A stretch of 64,000 nt of DNA from Pseudomonas sp. C2B4 (GCF_013359695.1 NZ_JABFMU010000006.1:62001-126000), one strand, 5' to 3'; counted from the stretch's first letter, positions 20,537 through 31,200 are shown. Notes: generated by a model from the sequence alone, not told the origin. Translations and numbers: made by a program.

Positions 20537-20770
20537 ATGCCAACGTCCTTTCTAGAAATTGTCGAGTTACCAGACGGCCGTATCGAGCTGCGCAGGGCTG
20601 AGGACGAGGGTTCTCTGGTTACTTTGGATTTCTCCGAGGACGCCAAAGCGTTCCTGCAAGGCCAGCACGTGGAAGTCGCCAAGGCGATGTTGAGCGTTGG
20701 CGTTCAGATGGCCGGACGCCTGGTTGAGGGCGAATTCGACAAAGAAGAGGGCGCACGGGTCCTTCATTGA
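20537..20770 (+). CDS. Small conserved protein (PA3009-like)
   Basis: A 77-residue acidic soluble protein, MPTSFLEIVELPDGRIELRR to EEGARVLH. It corresponds in position to the small unnamed gene between the DUF6586 gene and sulA in pseudomonads. GGAG upstream of the ATG at 20537 and the TATAAT box support this start. No domain is recognised. Confidence 0.78.
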   Translation: MPTSFLEIVELPDGRIELRRAEDEGSLVTLDFSEDAKAFLQGQHVEVAKAMLSVGVQMAGRLVEGEFDKEEGARVLH

Positions 20771-20807
20771 TGCCCGTCCGTCGATATCTTCGAATGTTGG
20801 TATAGGT

Positions 20808-20833
20808 CGGCTTCTCTATCCCTGGAGAAGCCC
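20808..20833. other. Hairpin between convergent genes
   Basis: GGCTTCTC pairs with GAGAAGCC around an eight-base loop in the gap between the PA3009-like gene and sulA. There is no T-run, so it is a weak terminator at best. Confidence 0.45.
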
Positions 20834-20864
20834 CGCACTGTTCAATGTGCGTCTTGTTTGCTGG

Positions 20865-21341
20865 TTAACCCAATCGAATATTCAGGCTTTGTGCGTCCCC
20901 GGTCCGGGCGGCGCTGATGAGCTGTTGCCGCGACGTTGCGCTCAGCGGGTTGAGCCAGCTGACGACGGTGTGACTGCGCCCGAGGCGAAGTGCTTCGCAG
21001 GTCAGTTGCTGGGCGCTTTGGGTGCCGCGTGGTTGCAGGAGCAGGATGCGTTCGCGGTTGAGGCCGGCGTCCCTCAGCCAGGTCTGGGTCAGGCTGGCGG
21101 GAGGGGCGATCAATGTCAGCCAGCGTGCGTCCTGCTCCTGACTCAGATCTCGAAGGATCGGCGCCAGAAGGCTCAGGCAGTTCCCGGCTGCACCACGAAG
21201 AGACAATTCACTGAATACCTCAGGGTCGGTGCTCCAGGGCGACTCGACCACTTCCTTCAGGGCTGGCACCAACGGCTGCGCCAGGAATGCCTCGAACAGC
21301 AATGGCAGTTGGGTTTGTTGTGAAGTGTGTGGGAACTGCAT
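20865..21341 (-). CDS. sulA: SOS cell-division inhibitor SulA
   Basis: SulA binds FtsZ and blocks septation during DNA damage. The 158-residue protein carries the family core ARWLTLIAPPASLTQTWLRD, ILLLQPRG and SHTVVSWLNPLSATSRQQL. Start at 21341: GGAGG precedes the ATG by four to five bases, and an upstream in-frame start is unsupported. The gene begins ten bases after the lexA stop, so lexA-sulA is a LexA-controlled operon. That is the pseudomonad arrangement; in E. coli sulA is separate. Confidence 0.9.
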   Translation of the reverse strand: MQFPHTSQQTQLPLLFEAFLAQPLVPALKEVVESPWSTDPEVFSELSLRGAAGNCLSLLAPILRDLSQEQDARWLTLIAPPASLTQTWLRDAGLNRERILLLQPRGTQSAQQLTCEALRLGRSHTVVSWLNPLSATSRQQLISAARTGDAQSLNIRLG

Positions 21342-21351
21342 AAAGCCTCCT

Positions 21352-21960
21352 TTAGCGGCGAATGACGCCGACACTCAAGCCTTCGATCACCAATTCCTGA
21401 TCTTTAAGGTTCACTTCAATAGGCGCGAATTCAGGGTTTTCCGCAATCAGCCAAACCTTACTGCCGTCACGCTTGAAGCGTTTGACGGTCACTTCGTCGC
21501 CGATCCGCGCAACCACGATCTGGCCATTACGCGCTTCGCGTGTGGTGTGGACAGCCAGCAGATCACCATCGAAAATGCCGACATCCTTCATGCTCATGCC
21601 ATGCACCCGCAGCAGATAGTCGGCGCGTGGATGGAAGAACGAAGGATTGATGTTGCAGGACTCTTCTACGTGTTGCTGGGCGAGGATCGGTGCACCGGCG
21701 GCCACTCGGCCAATGATTGGCAGGCTGGAGTCATCGGCCTTGGCTTCGAAGCCGGGAATGCGGATTCCTCGGGACGCGCCCGGGGTCATTTCGATCGCGC
21801 CCTTGCGGGCCAGCGCCTTGAGGTGTTCTTCGGCCGCGTTGGGCGATTTGAAGCCCAGCTCCTGAGCGATTTCCGCGCGGGTCGGCGGGTAGCCGTTGTC
21901 TTCCAGGCAGCGCTTGATGAAGGCCAGAATTTCGGCTTGGCGTGGCGTCAGCTTTAGCAT
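21352..21960 (-). CDS. lexA: SOS repressor LexA
   Basis: A 202-residue repressor and self-cleaving protease. The N-terminal winged helix reads [20 protein letters not shown] to AEIAQELGF. The scissile Ala-Gly is in [10 protein letters not shown]. The catalytic Ser is in [18 protein letters not shown] and the Lys in [10 protein letters not shown]. RecA-stimulated cleavage inactivates it. The ATG has almost no ribosome site, and its promoter is covered by two LexA boxes. It is divergent from psrA and in an operon with sulA. Confidence 0.97.
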   Translation of the reverse strand: MLKLTPRQAEILAFIKRCLEDNGYPPTRAEIAQELGFKSPNAAEEHLKALARKGAIEMTPGASRGIRIPGFEAKADDSSLPIIGRVAAGAPILAQQHVEESCNINPSFFHPRADYLLRVHGMSMKDVGIFDGDLLAVHTTREARNGQIVVARIGDEVTVKRFKRDGSKVWLIAENPEFAPIEVNLKDQELVIEGLSVGVIRR

Positions 21961-21970
21961 ATTGATCGCT

Positions 21971-22005
21971 CTGTTTTTTTATACAGTGACTGGGATTATA
22001 TACAG
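21971..22005 (-). promoter_or_regulatory. Tandem LexA boxes
   Basis: Two perfect CTG-N10-CAG boxes at 21971-21986 and 21990-22005, 19 bp apart centre to centre. The upstream one covers the lexA -10. The downstream one lies between the promoter and the start codon. Confidence 0.95.
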
Positions 22006-22022
22006 TGAAGCGATCTTGGCAA
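21995..22022 (-). promoter_or_regulatory. lexA promoter
   Basis: On the minus strand TTGCCA (22017-22022), a 16-base spacer and a perfect TATAAT (21995-22000). The -10 is inside a LexA box. Confidence 0.85.
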
Positions 22023-22130
22023 TGCCCGTTTTTTTGCCGCCCGCCGGACGGTCGATCAGCCTTCTGATTGAAGCTTTGCAGTTGTATGGTTAAATGTCTG
22101 ACCGACCATTCCCAAAACGAACTGCCAGAC

Positions 22131-22174
22131 TTGACAAGGCACAGGCTGAAACGTATGTTTCAAACAAGTGTTTG
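22131..22174 (+). promoter_or_regulatory. psrA promoter and tandem PsrA operator
   Basis: TTGACA (22131-22136), a 17-base spacer and TATGTT (22154-22159) form a strong promoter. Two perfect palindromes, GAAAC-N4-GTTTC (22148-22161) and CAAAC-N4-GTTTG (22161-22174), share one base and cover the -10 and the likely start site. This is the PsrA consensus, so self-repression is expected. Confidence 0.9.
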
Positions 22175-22189
22175 TCAGGCGGAGTAGCC

Positions 22190-22897
22190 ATGGCCCAGTC
22201 GGAAACCGTTGAACGCATTCTTGATGCTGCCGAGCAGTTGTTCGCGGAGAAAGGTTTCGCTGAAACCTCGTTGCGTCTGATCACCAGCAAGGCCGGTGTC
22301 AACCTGGCGGCGGTGAACTATCACTTCGGATCAAAAAAGGCGCTGATTCAAGCGGTCTTTTCGCGTTTTCTCGGGCCGTTCTGCATCAGTCTCGACAAGG
22401 AGCTGGAGCGACGCCAGGCCAAGCCTGAAATCAAGCCCACCCTCGAAGAACTGCTGGAAATCCTCGTCGAGCAGGCGCTGGTGGTGCAGCCGCGCAGCGG
22501 CAACGATCTGTCTATCTTCATGCGATTGCTGGGACTGGCCTTCAGTCAGAGCCAAGGGCATTTGCGTCGTTATCTGGAAGACATGTACGGCAAGGTGTTC
22601 CGCCGCTACATGATGCTGGTCAACGAAGCAGCCCCACGTATTCCGCCGATCGAACTGTTCTGGCGCGTGCACTTCATGCTCGGTGCGGCCGCGTTCAGCA
22701 TGTCCGGTATCAAGGCGTTGCGTGCGATTGCCGAGACCGACTTCGGGGTCAATACCTCCATTGAGCAGGTCATGCGGTTGATGGTGCCGTTCCTCGCGGC
22801 CGGCATGCGTGCCGAGACCGGTGTCACCGATACGGCGATGGCCACCGCGCAACTGCGTCCACGTAGCAAATCGACACCGGTTGCCGCCAAGGTTTGA
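22190..22897 (+). CDS. psrA: TetR-family regulator PsrA
   Basis: PsrA senses long-chain fatty acids; it represses fadBA and itself and activates rpoS in pseudomonads. The 235 residues start MAQSETVERILDAAEQLFAE, the TetR helix-turn-helix; recognition segment VNLAAVNYHFGSKKALI. A larger ligand domain (about 80-220) follows, then a Lys/Arg-rich tail. GGAG upstream and the operators at 22148-22174 show that the ATG at 22190 is right; a start 32 codons earlier would lie upstream of the promoter -10. Synteny with lexA, nagZ and the nearby fadBA supports the name. Confidence 0.95.
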   Translation: MAQSETVERILDAAEQLFAEKGFAETSLRLITSKAGVNLAAVNYHFGSKKALIQAVFSRFLGPFCISLDKELERRQAKPEIKPTLEELLEILVEQALVVQPRSGNDLSIFMRLLGLAFSQSQGHLRRYLEDMYGKVFRRYMMLVNEAAPRIPPIELFWRVHFMLGAAAFSMSGIKALRAIAETDFGVNTSIEQVMRLMVPFLAAGMRAETGVTDTAMATAQLRPRSKSTPVAAKV

Positions 22898-22945
22898 CCG
22901 CACACGGGTGGGCGCGGCAGCTGACATCCGTTAAGCTAGCCGCCC

Positions 22946-23059
22946 ATGCCGACTCTCGTTCTGAACCCGTTTCCCATTGATATCGCCGACCTGCCGGGCA
23001 CTGCCCATGGCGGCGAATTCTTGCGAACCGGGTTTATCGTTATCAAGGAATCTCTATGA
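22946..23059 (+). CDS. Possible 37-codon leader ORF overlapping nagZ
   Basis: An ATG at 22946 opens 37 codons (MPTLVLNPFPIDIADLPGTA through IVIKESL) whose TGA overlaps the nagZ ATG as ATGA. That geometry suits translational coupling. No ribosome site is seen, so it may be chance. Confidence 0.3.
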   Translation: MPTLVLNPFPIDIADLPGTAHGGEFLRTGFIVIKESL

Positions 23060-24066
23060 CTGCTGGCCTGCAAGGCTCGTTGATGGTGGACGTCGCCGGT
23101 ACCTGGCTGACGGCTGAAGATCGCCAATTGTTGCGCCAACCCGAAGTGGGCGGTCTGATCATTTTTGCCCGCAATATCGAGCACTCGCGTCAGGTGCGCG
23201 AGTTGAGCGCGGCGATCCGTTCCATTCGTCCCGATCTGCTGTTGGCGGTGGATCAGGAAGGGGGGCGTGTTCAGCGACTGCGTCAGGGTTTTGTGCGGCT
23301 GCCCGCCATGCGTGCAATTGCCGATAACCCGAATGCCGAATACCTGGCCGAGCAATGTGGCTGGATCATGGCTACCGAGGTGCTGGCTGTTGGTCTGGAC
23401 CTGAGCTTCGCGCCGGTGCTGGACCTCGATTACCAGCGCAGCGCGGTGGTCGGAACCCGCTCGTTCGAGGGGGATCCGGAGCGTGCAGCGCTGCTGGCCG
23501 GGGCGTTTATTCGCGGCATGAACAGCGCGGGCATGGCTGCCACCGGCAAGCATTTCCCTGGCCACGGTTGGGCCGAGGCGGACTCCCACGTGGCGATCCC
23601 GAATGACGAGCGCAGTCTCGACGAAATCCGCGCCAATGACCTGGTGCCGTTCGCCAAATTGAGCAAACAACTGGCGGCGGTCATGCCGGCCCACGTTATC
23701 TATCCGCAAGTGGATTCCCAGCCTGCCGGCTTCTCCCGCCGCTGGTTGCAGGACATCCTGCGTGGCGAGCTGCAATTCGACGGCGTTATTTTCAGCGACG
23801 ACCTGTCCATGGCAGGCGCCCATGTGGTGGGCGATGCCGCCAGCCGAATCGAGGCGGCGCTGACTGCTGGCTGTGACATGGGCCTGGTGTGCAATGATCG
23901 CGCGGCCGCTGAACTGGCCCTGAGCGCCGCGCAACGCCTGAAGGTCAAGCCGTCTGCGCGGATCGCGCGGATGCGCGGCCAGTCGTTTGCGAGCACCGAA
24001 TACCGTCAGGACCCGCGCTGGCTGACAGCCGTCGGCGCGCTCAAAGAAGCTCAATTGATTGATTAA
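23056..24066 (+). CDS. nagZ: Beta-N-acetylhexosaminidase
   Basis: NagZ is a cytosolic GH3 enzyme of peptidoglycan recycling. It removes GlcNAc from GlcNAc-1,6-anhydroMurNAc-peptides, and so influences AmpC induction. The 336 residues show the GH3 motif KHFPGHGWAEADSHVAIP, DQEGGRVQRL near the N-terminus and the nucleophile Asp in GVIFSDDLSMAGA. AAGGA seven bases upstream sets the ATG. mtnP begins 12 bases after the stop, so nagZ-mtnP are co-transcribed. Confidence 0.95.
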   Translation: MTAGLQGSLMVDVAGTWLTAEDRQLLRQPEVGGLIIFARNIEHSRQVRELSAAIRSIRPDLLLAVDQEGGRVQRLRQGFVRLPAMRAIADNPNAEYLAEQCGWIMATEVLAVGLDLSFAPVLDLDYQRSAVVGTRSFEGDPERAALLAGAFIRGMNSAGMAATGKHFPGHGWAEADSHVAIPNDERSLDEIRANDLVPFAKLSKQLAAVMPAHVIYPQVDSQPAGFSRRWLQDILRGELQFDGVIFSDDLSMAGAHVVGDAASRIEAALTAGCDMGLVCNDRAAAELALSAAQRLKVKPSARIARMRGQSFASTEYRQDPRWLTAVGALKEAQLID

Positions 24067-24816
<750 letters not shown>

Positions 24817-24841
24817 GTAAGGCGCTACATCGAGTTGACTC

Positions 24842-24907
24842 TATCGCGGGCAAGCCCGCTCCCACAGGTACTGTGATAACCCTGTGGGAGCGGGCTTGCC
24901 CGCGATG
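24842..24907. repeat. REP inverted pair (GCGGGC subtype)
   Basis: TCGCGGGCAAGCCCGCTCCC and GTGGGAGCGGGCTTGCCCGC face tail to tail, about 14 bases apart, between the convergent mtnP and helicase genes. Confidence 0.9.
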
Positions 24908-24931
24908 GCGATCTATCCGGCGCAGCTAATT

Positions 24932-27625
24932 TCAGCGCTTCTCCAGCTTATCCGGCAACGGCGCAAACAGCGCCTCGATATCATCGCTCTGCAGTTTCCA
25001 GTCCCCGGCCTGGCGGCCATCCAGCACGCCGGCCGCGAGATCGGATTTTTCTTTCTGCAGATGCTGAATCTTTTCTTCCACCGTGCCGCGCGCGATCAGT
25101 TTGTAGACGAATACCGGTTTTTCCTGGCCGATGCGATAGGCACGGTCGGTGGCCTGATTTTCTGTCGCCGGGTTCCACCACGGATCGTAATGAATCACGG
25201 TGTCGGCTTCCGTCAGGTTGAGGCCGACGCCACCTGCCTTCAGGCTGATCAGAAAAATCTGGAGTTTACCGCTCTGGAAGTCCTTCACCGGCGTGCGCCG
25301 GTCGCGGGTCTGTCCGGTCAGTAGTGCGTAGGCCACGCCGCGTTTGTTCAGTTCGTCTTCAATCAACGACAGCATTGAAGTGAATTGCGAGAACAAAAGA
25401 ATCCGCCGCCCTTCGTCGAACAACTCTTCGAGCATTTCCATCAGGCTATCGAGCTTGCCCGAGGTGCTGCCGCGAGCTGGCAGGGTGGCATCGTTGACCA
25501 GGCGCAAATCGCAGCACACCTGGCGCAGTTTCAGTAGCGCCTCAAGGATGATGATCTGGCTGCGGGCCACGCCCTTGCGGGTGATTTCGTCGCGGACTTT
25601 CTTGTCCATGGCCAGGCGCATGGTCTCGTAAACGTCGCGCTGGGCCTCATTGAGTTCCACCCAATGGATGATTTCGGTCTTCGGCGGCAGCTCGGTGGCC
25701 ACCTGCTCCTTGGTCCGGCGCAACAGGAAGGGCTTGATCCGACCGTTGAGGTGCTGGAGTCGTACTTCGCTGGTGCGTTTTTCAATCGGTACACGGTAAT
25801 CGCGGTTGAAGCTTTTCACATCGCCGAGCCAGCCCGGCAGCAGGAAATGAAACAGCGACCACAGCTCGCCCAAGTGATTTTCCAGTGGCGTGCCACTCAG
25901 GCACAAACGCTGGCGGGCGTTCAGCTCGCGGGCAGCCTGGGCGGCCTTGCTGCTTGGGTTCTTGATGTACTGCGCTTCATCCAGTACCAGGATGTGCAAC
26001 GGCTGTGTCGCCAGGCGTTCGACATCCTTGGGCAGCAATGCATAGGTGGTCAGGATCAGGTCGTAATCCGCCAGGTTCTCGAAATGCTTTTTGCGGCTGG
26101 CGCCGTACAGCGCCAGTACTTTGAGTTGCGGTGTGAAGTGCGCGGCTTCGTCGAGCCAGTTCGGTATCAGGCTGGTAGGCATCACGACCATGCAAGGGCG
26201 GTCGAGACGTCCAGCGTTTTTCTCGCTGAGAACATGTGCCAGGGTTTGCAGGGTTTTGCCCAGGCCCATGTCGTCCGCGAGAATCCCGCCAACCTCCAGT
26301 TGCCGCAGCGACTGCATCCAGCTCAAGCCTTCCAGCTGATAAGGACGCAGTGTCGCATTCAAGCCTTCTGGGACGTTGGCGGTGTAGTCCTTGATGTCGC
26401 GCAGGCGCTGGGCAAAGGTGCGGATCTGTTCGCCGCCTTCCCAGAGCAGCGGCAGGTCTTCCAGCGGGTTGAGGCGCGTGGCGTCCGCCTTGCTCAAGCG
26501 CAGCGTGGTTTCGCCGGGCTCTTGCAGGTAGAACTCACCGAGCGTCGCCAGCACTGGCTTCAGGCGGCCAAATGGCAAGGCGACTTGCATGGGGCCGTGT
26601 TCGGAGTTCGGCCTGTTGGGAATGTTCACCAGGATCAACTCGTCGTCGCGACGTCGGGCCAGGCGTTCCGGGTTGAGGATTTCGGTGTGCGAGCGCATCA
26701 GGTTCAGCAGGATCGGCAGCAGGCTCAGCCGTTCGCCGTTGACGATGATCCCCAGTTCCAGATCGAACCAGTCACGTTCCGGCACCTGCTCGACCGTGGC
26801 GTACCAGTCATCCACCGCTGTCAGGTCGAAGCCGAAGTCCTCGTTGATCTGCAGCTCCCAGCCTTGTGTTCGCAGCTTCGGCAGTTCGTTCAGGGTGAAG
26901 GTCAGCCAGGCGCTGTCATTGACCATCTCGAACAGCTCGCCGGCGCTTTCCGGCAAGGCCTTGCTTTGGCGTGTGGCTATTTTGAAGCCGAGAATGCGTA
27001 GCTGTTCCCGGTAGGACTGTTCCACTTCCGGGTGACGTTTTACCCGTAGCGTCTGTGTTTCCTGACGAATCAGGATGTCAGCGTTTTTCTGTCCGGATAC
27101 GTATTCATCCAGATAGCTGAAGGACAGCGCCGCGCGGTGTTGGATGTAACGCTGCATGCGGCCGTTGCGCGGTTCAAAGGCGCTGAACTCGATACTCGCC
27201 AGCCACAGGCGCGGAACCGGTTGCACGTTGTCCACCAGCACTTGCGGCGGTGCCTTCGGACTACGATTTTCCAGTACGGCCTGGAGTTTTTCCAGAAGCT
27301 CGGCATCTTTGGCGGCAGCGGGGTAGGCGAGGGTTTCCTGCACTTGCAGCAAGACCGCCGCGCAATGTTTGCAGTTGCTGTGGACCGGGCAGGAGCACGT
27401 AGCGTCGATCATCAGCAGCGTGCCTTTGGCCGACTCTCGCAAGCGAATGGTCTGACGGTAAACGTTACCGCCAGAGCCTTCGCAGGCCGCCGTAATCGTG
27501 GCGTCGCCGGCCTCGACGATCCTGACGCGATTTTCCAGTGCGTAGCGGCGGCCACGCTCCAGGCTCTGTTCCTTGAATCGGCTGACCCAGGAAGGTGCCA
27601 GGGGTTTGCTCAGGGTCGCGGACAT
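24932..27625 (-). CDS. SNF2-family helicase with SWIM zinc finger
   Basis: The 897-residue protein has an N-terminal SWIM zinc finger (CSCPVHSNCKHC, about residue 92), a middle accessory region, and a SNF2 motor. The motor shows DDMGLGKTLQTLAHVLSE (Walker A), LDEAQYIKN (motif II), LSGTPLENH, LLFSQFTSM and AYRIGQEKPV (motif VI). Such proteins remodel protein-DNA complexes using ATP; RapA is the known bacterial relative but lacks the SWIM domain. It is followed ten bases upstream on the same strand by csiV and mfd, so it may be in one unit with the repair-coupling factor. Specific role unknown. Confidence 0.9.
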   Translation of the reverse strand: MSATLSKPLAPSWVSRFKEQSLERGRRYALENRVRIVEAGDATITAACEGSGGNVYRQTIRLRESAKGTLLMIDATCSCPVHSNCKHCAAVLLQVQETLAYPAAAKDAELLEKLQAVLENRSPKAPPQVLVDNVQPVPRLWLASIEFSAFEPRNGRMQRYIQHRAALSFSYLDEYVSGQKNADILIRQETQTLRVKRHPEVEQSYREQLRILGFKIATRQSKALPESAGELFEMVNDSAWLTFTLNELPKLRTQGWELQINEDFGFDLTAVDDWYATVEQVPERDWFDLELGIIVNGERLSLLPILLNLMRSHTEILNPERLARRRDDELILVNIPNRPNSEHGPMQVALPFGRLKPVLATLGEFYLQEPGETTLRLSKADATRLNPLEDLPLLWEGGEQIRTFAQRLRDIKDYTANVPEGLNATLRPYQLEGLSWMQSLRQLEVGGILADDMGLGKTLQTLAHVLSEKNAGRLDRPCMVVMPTSLIPNWLDEAAHFTPQLKVLALYGASRKKHFENLADYDLILTTYALLPKDVERLATQPLHILVLDEAQYIKNPSSKAAQAARELNARQRLCLSGTPLENHLGELWSLFHFLLPGWLGDVKSFNRDYRVPIEKRTSEVRLQHLNGRIKPFLLRRTKEQVATELPPKTEIIHWVELNEAQRDVYETMRLAMDKKVRDEITRKGVARSQIIILEALLKLRQVCCDLRLVNDATLPARGSTSGKLDSLMEMLEELFDEGRRILLFSQFTSMLSLIEDELNKRGVAYALLTGQTRDRRTPVKDFQSGKLQIFLISLKAGGVGLNLTEADTVIHYDPWWNPATENQATDRAYRIGQEKPVFVYKLIARGTVEEKIQHLQKEKSDLAAGVLDGRQAGDWKLQSDDIEALFAPLPDKLEKR

Positions 27626-27635
27626 AGGAAGTCAA

Positions 27636-28205
27636 TCAGTCCGGAATTTCTTCGGGGACTGGCCGAGGCGCTGGGGCGGTCAGCGAGGTGATCTTGATGA
27701 GCAGGCCGAGATGGCCGGCATCGAGAAAGTTCAGCTGCCCGTTTTTGGTATGGCTTTCGGTCTTCAGGCGTTCACTGGCGGTGACCAGGCCATCGGCGTT
27801 GATCTGGTTGACCCAGAAGTCCGCGTCGACGTCGGTGAAGCGCCCCAGTTTCATGCTCAGCGTGCCCTCGATCGGAAACTGGCCGAATTGTTCCTTACCC
27901 TCGCTGATTGCGACCTTGGTGGTCTCTTCGCCAAGGGTCTGTTGCCAGGCCTTGTGCAGCAACACCTCGTATTCATTGCTGGCGGTGAGCTTTTCCACTT
28001 CGCCATTGAGGCTCGGTGTGCGCAGGCTGTCGGGGTTGATGCGTTGGGCGCCGGCGTCCCAGTCTTCCGGCGCTGTCCGGCTGACAATCGCGGGCACGGC
28101 ATTTTGCCGCACGAGAATCATTTCAATCTGATACAGATCATCGGCAAAAGCCGAGGGGGTGACCAGCGTCATCATCAACAAGGTCAGGGAGCGAAACAGG
28201 CGCAT
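27636..28205 (-). CDS. csiV: CsiV-family periplasmic protein
   Basis: A 189-residue protein with a clear signal peptide (MRLFRSLTLLMMTLVTPSAF, cleavage after AFA). The mature start DDLYQIEMILVRQN is typical of CsiV, a periplasmic peptidoglycan-binding protein described in Acinetobacter. AAGGA upstream of the ATG at 28205 favours this start over one 13 codons earlier, and it exposes the signal peptide. It lies ten bases after mfd. The name is by family resemblance. Confidence 0.75.
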   Translation of the reverse strand: MRLFRSLTLLMMTLVTPSAFADDLYQIEMILVRQNAVPAIVSRTAPEDWDAGAQRINPDSLRTPSLNGEVEKLTASNEYEVLLHKAWQQTLGEETTKVAISEGKEQFGQFPIEGTLSMKLGRFTDVDADFWVNQINADGLVTASERLKTESHTKNGQLNFLDAGHLGLLIKITSLTAPAPRPVPEEIPD

Positions 28206-28215
28206 GCGGCGTCCT

Positions 28216-31200
28216 TCAAGCAGTTTTCGGGATGAGGTGCTCAAACAGCGCCTCTACAGTATTAAAGCGCTCTTCCGGGCGCTCCATCGGAACCATGAAT
28301 TTGAACATCGTGGCACCTTCGAATTTGTAGCGTTTGGGTTGGCCCTGGATCAGTTTGATCAGGGTCAGCGGGTCGACCGGGGTTTGTGCCGCGAACTCGA
28401 CACGACCGCCTTGCGGGCCGCCGTCGACTTTCTTGATGCCCAGCAACTCGGCCTGCAGTTTGAGGGCGGTGATGCGCATCAGGTTCTTGGTCGGCTCGGG
28501 CAGCAGACCGAAGCGGTCGATCATCTCCACCTGCAGATCCTTGAGGCCTTCCTCGTCCGTGGCCGAAGCGATGCGCTTGTAGAGAATCAGGCGTGCATGA
28601 ACGTCCGGCAGGTAGTCTTCGGGAATCAGTGCCGGTACGCGCAAGTTGACTTCCGGACCGCCGCCCAGCGGTTGATCGAGGTTGGGTTGCTCGCCCTTGC
28701 GAATCGACTTCACCGCGCGCTCGAGCATTTCCATGTACAGCGTGAAACCGACAGCCTGGATCTGGCCGCTCTGGCCATCGCCGAGCAGTTCGCCGGCACC
28801 ACGGATTTCCAGGTCGTTGGTGGCAAGCACGAAGCCTGCGCCGAGGTCCTGGGTATTGGCAATCGCTTCCAGGCGCTTTTCGGCGTCCGGGGTGATTTGT
28901 TGGCGCGGTGGCGTCAGCAGGTACGCGTAGGCCTGGTGGTGACTGCGTCCGACCCGGCCGCGCAATTGGTGCAACTGCGCCAGGCCGAACTTGTCGGCAC
29001 GCTCGATGATGATGGTGTTGGCGCTCGGCACGTCAATGCCGGTCTCGATGATGGTCGAGGCGATCAGCACGTTGAAGCGCTTGTGGTAGAAGTCGCTCAT
29101 CACCTGTTCGAGTTCGCGTTCACGCATCTGTCCGTGACCGATGCCGATCCGCGCTTCCGGCACCAGTTCGGCGAGGTCGGCGGCGCATTTCTCGATGGTC
29201 TTCACGTCATTGTGCAGGTAGTAGACCTGGCCTCCGCGCAGCAGCTCACGGAGCAGGGCTTCCTTGACCGTGCTCTTGTTCTGCTCCATGACGAAGGTCC
29301 GCACGGACAGGCGACGGGCCGGCGGCGTGGCAATGATCGACAGATCGCGCATGCCTGACACCGCCATGTTCAGCGTGCGCGGAATCGGCGTGGCGGTCAG
29401 GGTGAGGATGTCGACTTCACTGCGCAGGGCCTTGAGCTGTTCTTTTTGACGCACACCGAAACGGTGTTCTTCGTCGATGATCACCAGGCCCAGGTTTTTG
29501 ATTTTCACGTCATCCTGCAGCAGCTTGTGCGTGCCAATGACGATGTCGATCTTGCCTTCGGCCAGGTCGGCGACCGCAGCGTTCACTTCCTTGGCCGACT
29601 TGAAGCGGCTCATCACTTCCACGGTCACCGGCCAGTCGGCGAAGCGGTCGCGGAAGCTGTTGTAATGTTGCTGGGCGAGCAGGGTGGTCGGCACCAGGAT
29701 GGCGACCTGGCGACCGCCATGCACCGCGATGAATGCCGCGCGCATCGCCACTTCGGTTTTGCCGAAACCAACGTCGCCGCACACCAGGCGATCCATTGGC
29801 TTGGCTGCGAGCATGTCTTCGCGCACGGCTTCGATGGTGGTTTGCTGGTCAGGGGTTTCTTCGAACGGGAAGCCGGCGCTGAACGTGGCGTAATCGGCTT
29901 TCGGATCGGCGAAGGCATAACCTTCGCGGGCGGCGCGGCGCGCATAGATATCGAGCAACTCGGCCGCCACGTCGCGCACCTGTTCGGCCGCCTTGCGCTT
30001 GGCTTTCTGCCAGGTCTCGGAGCCGAGGCGGTGCAGCGGGGCCAGTGCATCATCGCTGCCGGTGTAGCGGGCGATCAAATGCAGGTTGGCCACCGGCACG
30101 TAGAGCTTGGCACCCTCGGCGTATTCCAGGGCAAGGAATTCGGCGGTCTGGTTGTCGATTTCCAGTGTTGCCAGGCCGAGGTAGCGACCGACACCGTGAT
30201 CGATATGCACCACCGGCGCGCCTTCGCGCAGCTCGGTGAGGTTCTTGATGACCGCGTCGTTGTTGGCGTCGGCGCGTTTCTCGCGGCGACGGCGTTGCAT
30301 CACCCGCTGACCGAACAACGGACTTTCGGCCACCAGGGCCAGGGCCGGATCGTCCAGCAACAAGCCTTCATCCAGTGGCGCGATGGTGATCGCCAGGCGC
30401 TCCTTGCCGGCGACAAAGTCCGGCCAACTATCGACGGTCTTCGGTCGCAGTTTCAGGCGTTCCAGCAGCTCCAGCAGCACTTCGCGCCGGCCCGCGGATT
30501 CAGCGGTAAACAGCACGCGCCCAGGGAACTCGTCGAGGAAGCCCGAGAGCGCCGCCAATGGTTGCGTGGCCTTGGCTTCGATGGCCAGGTTCGGCAGGTC
30601 CCGCGCGGGGAAGCGCTCACGGCCGGCGCCGGTTTCCACATCCTGCTGGCTGGCGACTACCCGCGGCCAGTTTTTCAGGCGCGCGAAGCAGTCTTCCACC
30701 GGCAGGAACAGCTCGGCCGGTGGCAACAAAGGACGGGATGGATCGACGCGACGCTCTTCATAGCGATTGCGCACGTCGTTCCAGAAATTCTCGGCGGCTT
30801 GTTCAATGCCCGGCAAGGAAAACACTTGTGTGTCCTGGGGCAGGTAATCGAAGAGCGTCGAGGTCTCCTCGAAGAACAGCGGCAGGTAGTACTCGATGCC
30901 GGCCGGGGTAATTCCGCTGTTCAAGTCCTGGAAGATCGGGCAGCGACGGAAGTCGACATCGAAGCGCTCGCGAAACCTCGCCTTGAAGCGGGTCACGGCT
31001 TCTTTCTCCAGCGGGAATTCCTTGGCCGGCAGCAGCTTGACCGAATCGACCTTGTCGATCGAGCGCTGGTTTTCCGGATCAAAGGTGCGCAGGGTTTCGA
31101 TTTCGTCGTCGAACAGGTCGATGCGATAGGGCAGTTTGCTGCCCATCGGGAACAGGTCGATCAGCGAGCCGCGCACGGTGAATTCACCGTGTTCGTAAAC

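Noticed and set aside
22094..22189. N-terminal extension of PsrA
   Set aside because: It would start upstream of the psrA -35, and its codons run through the operators.
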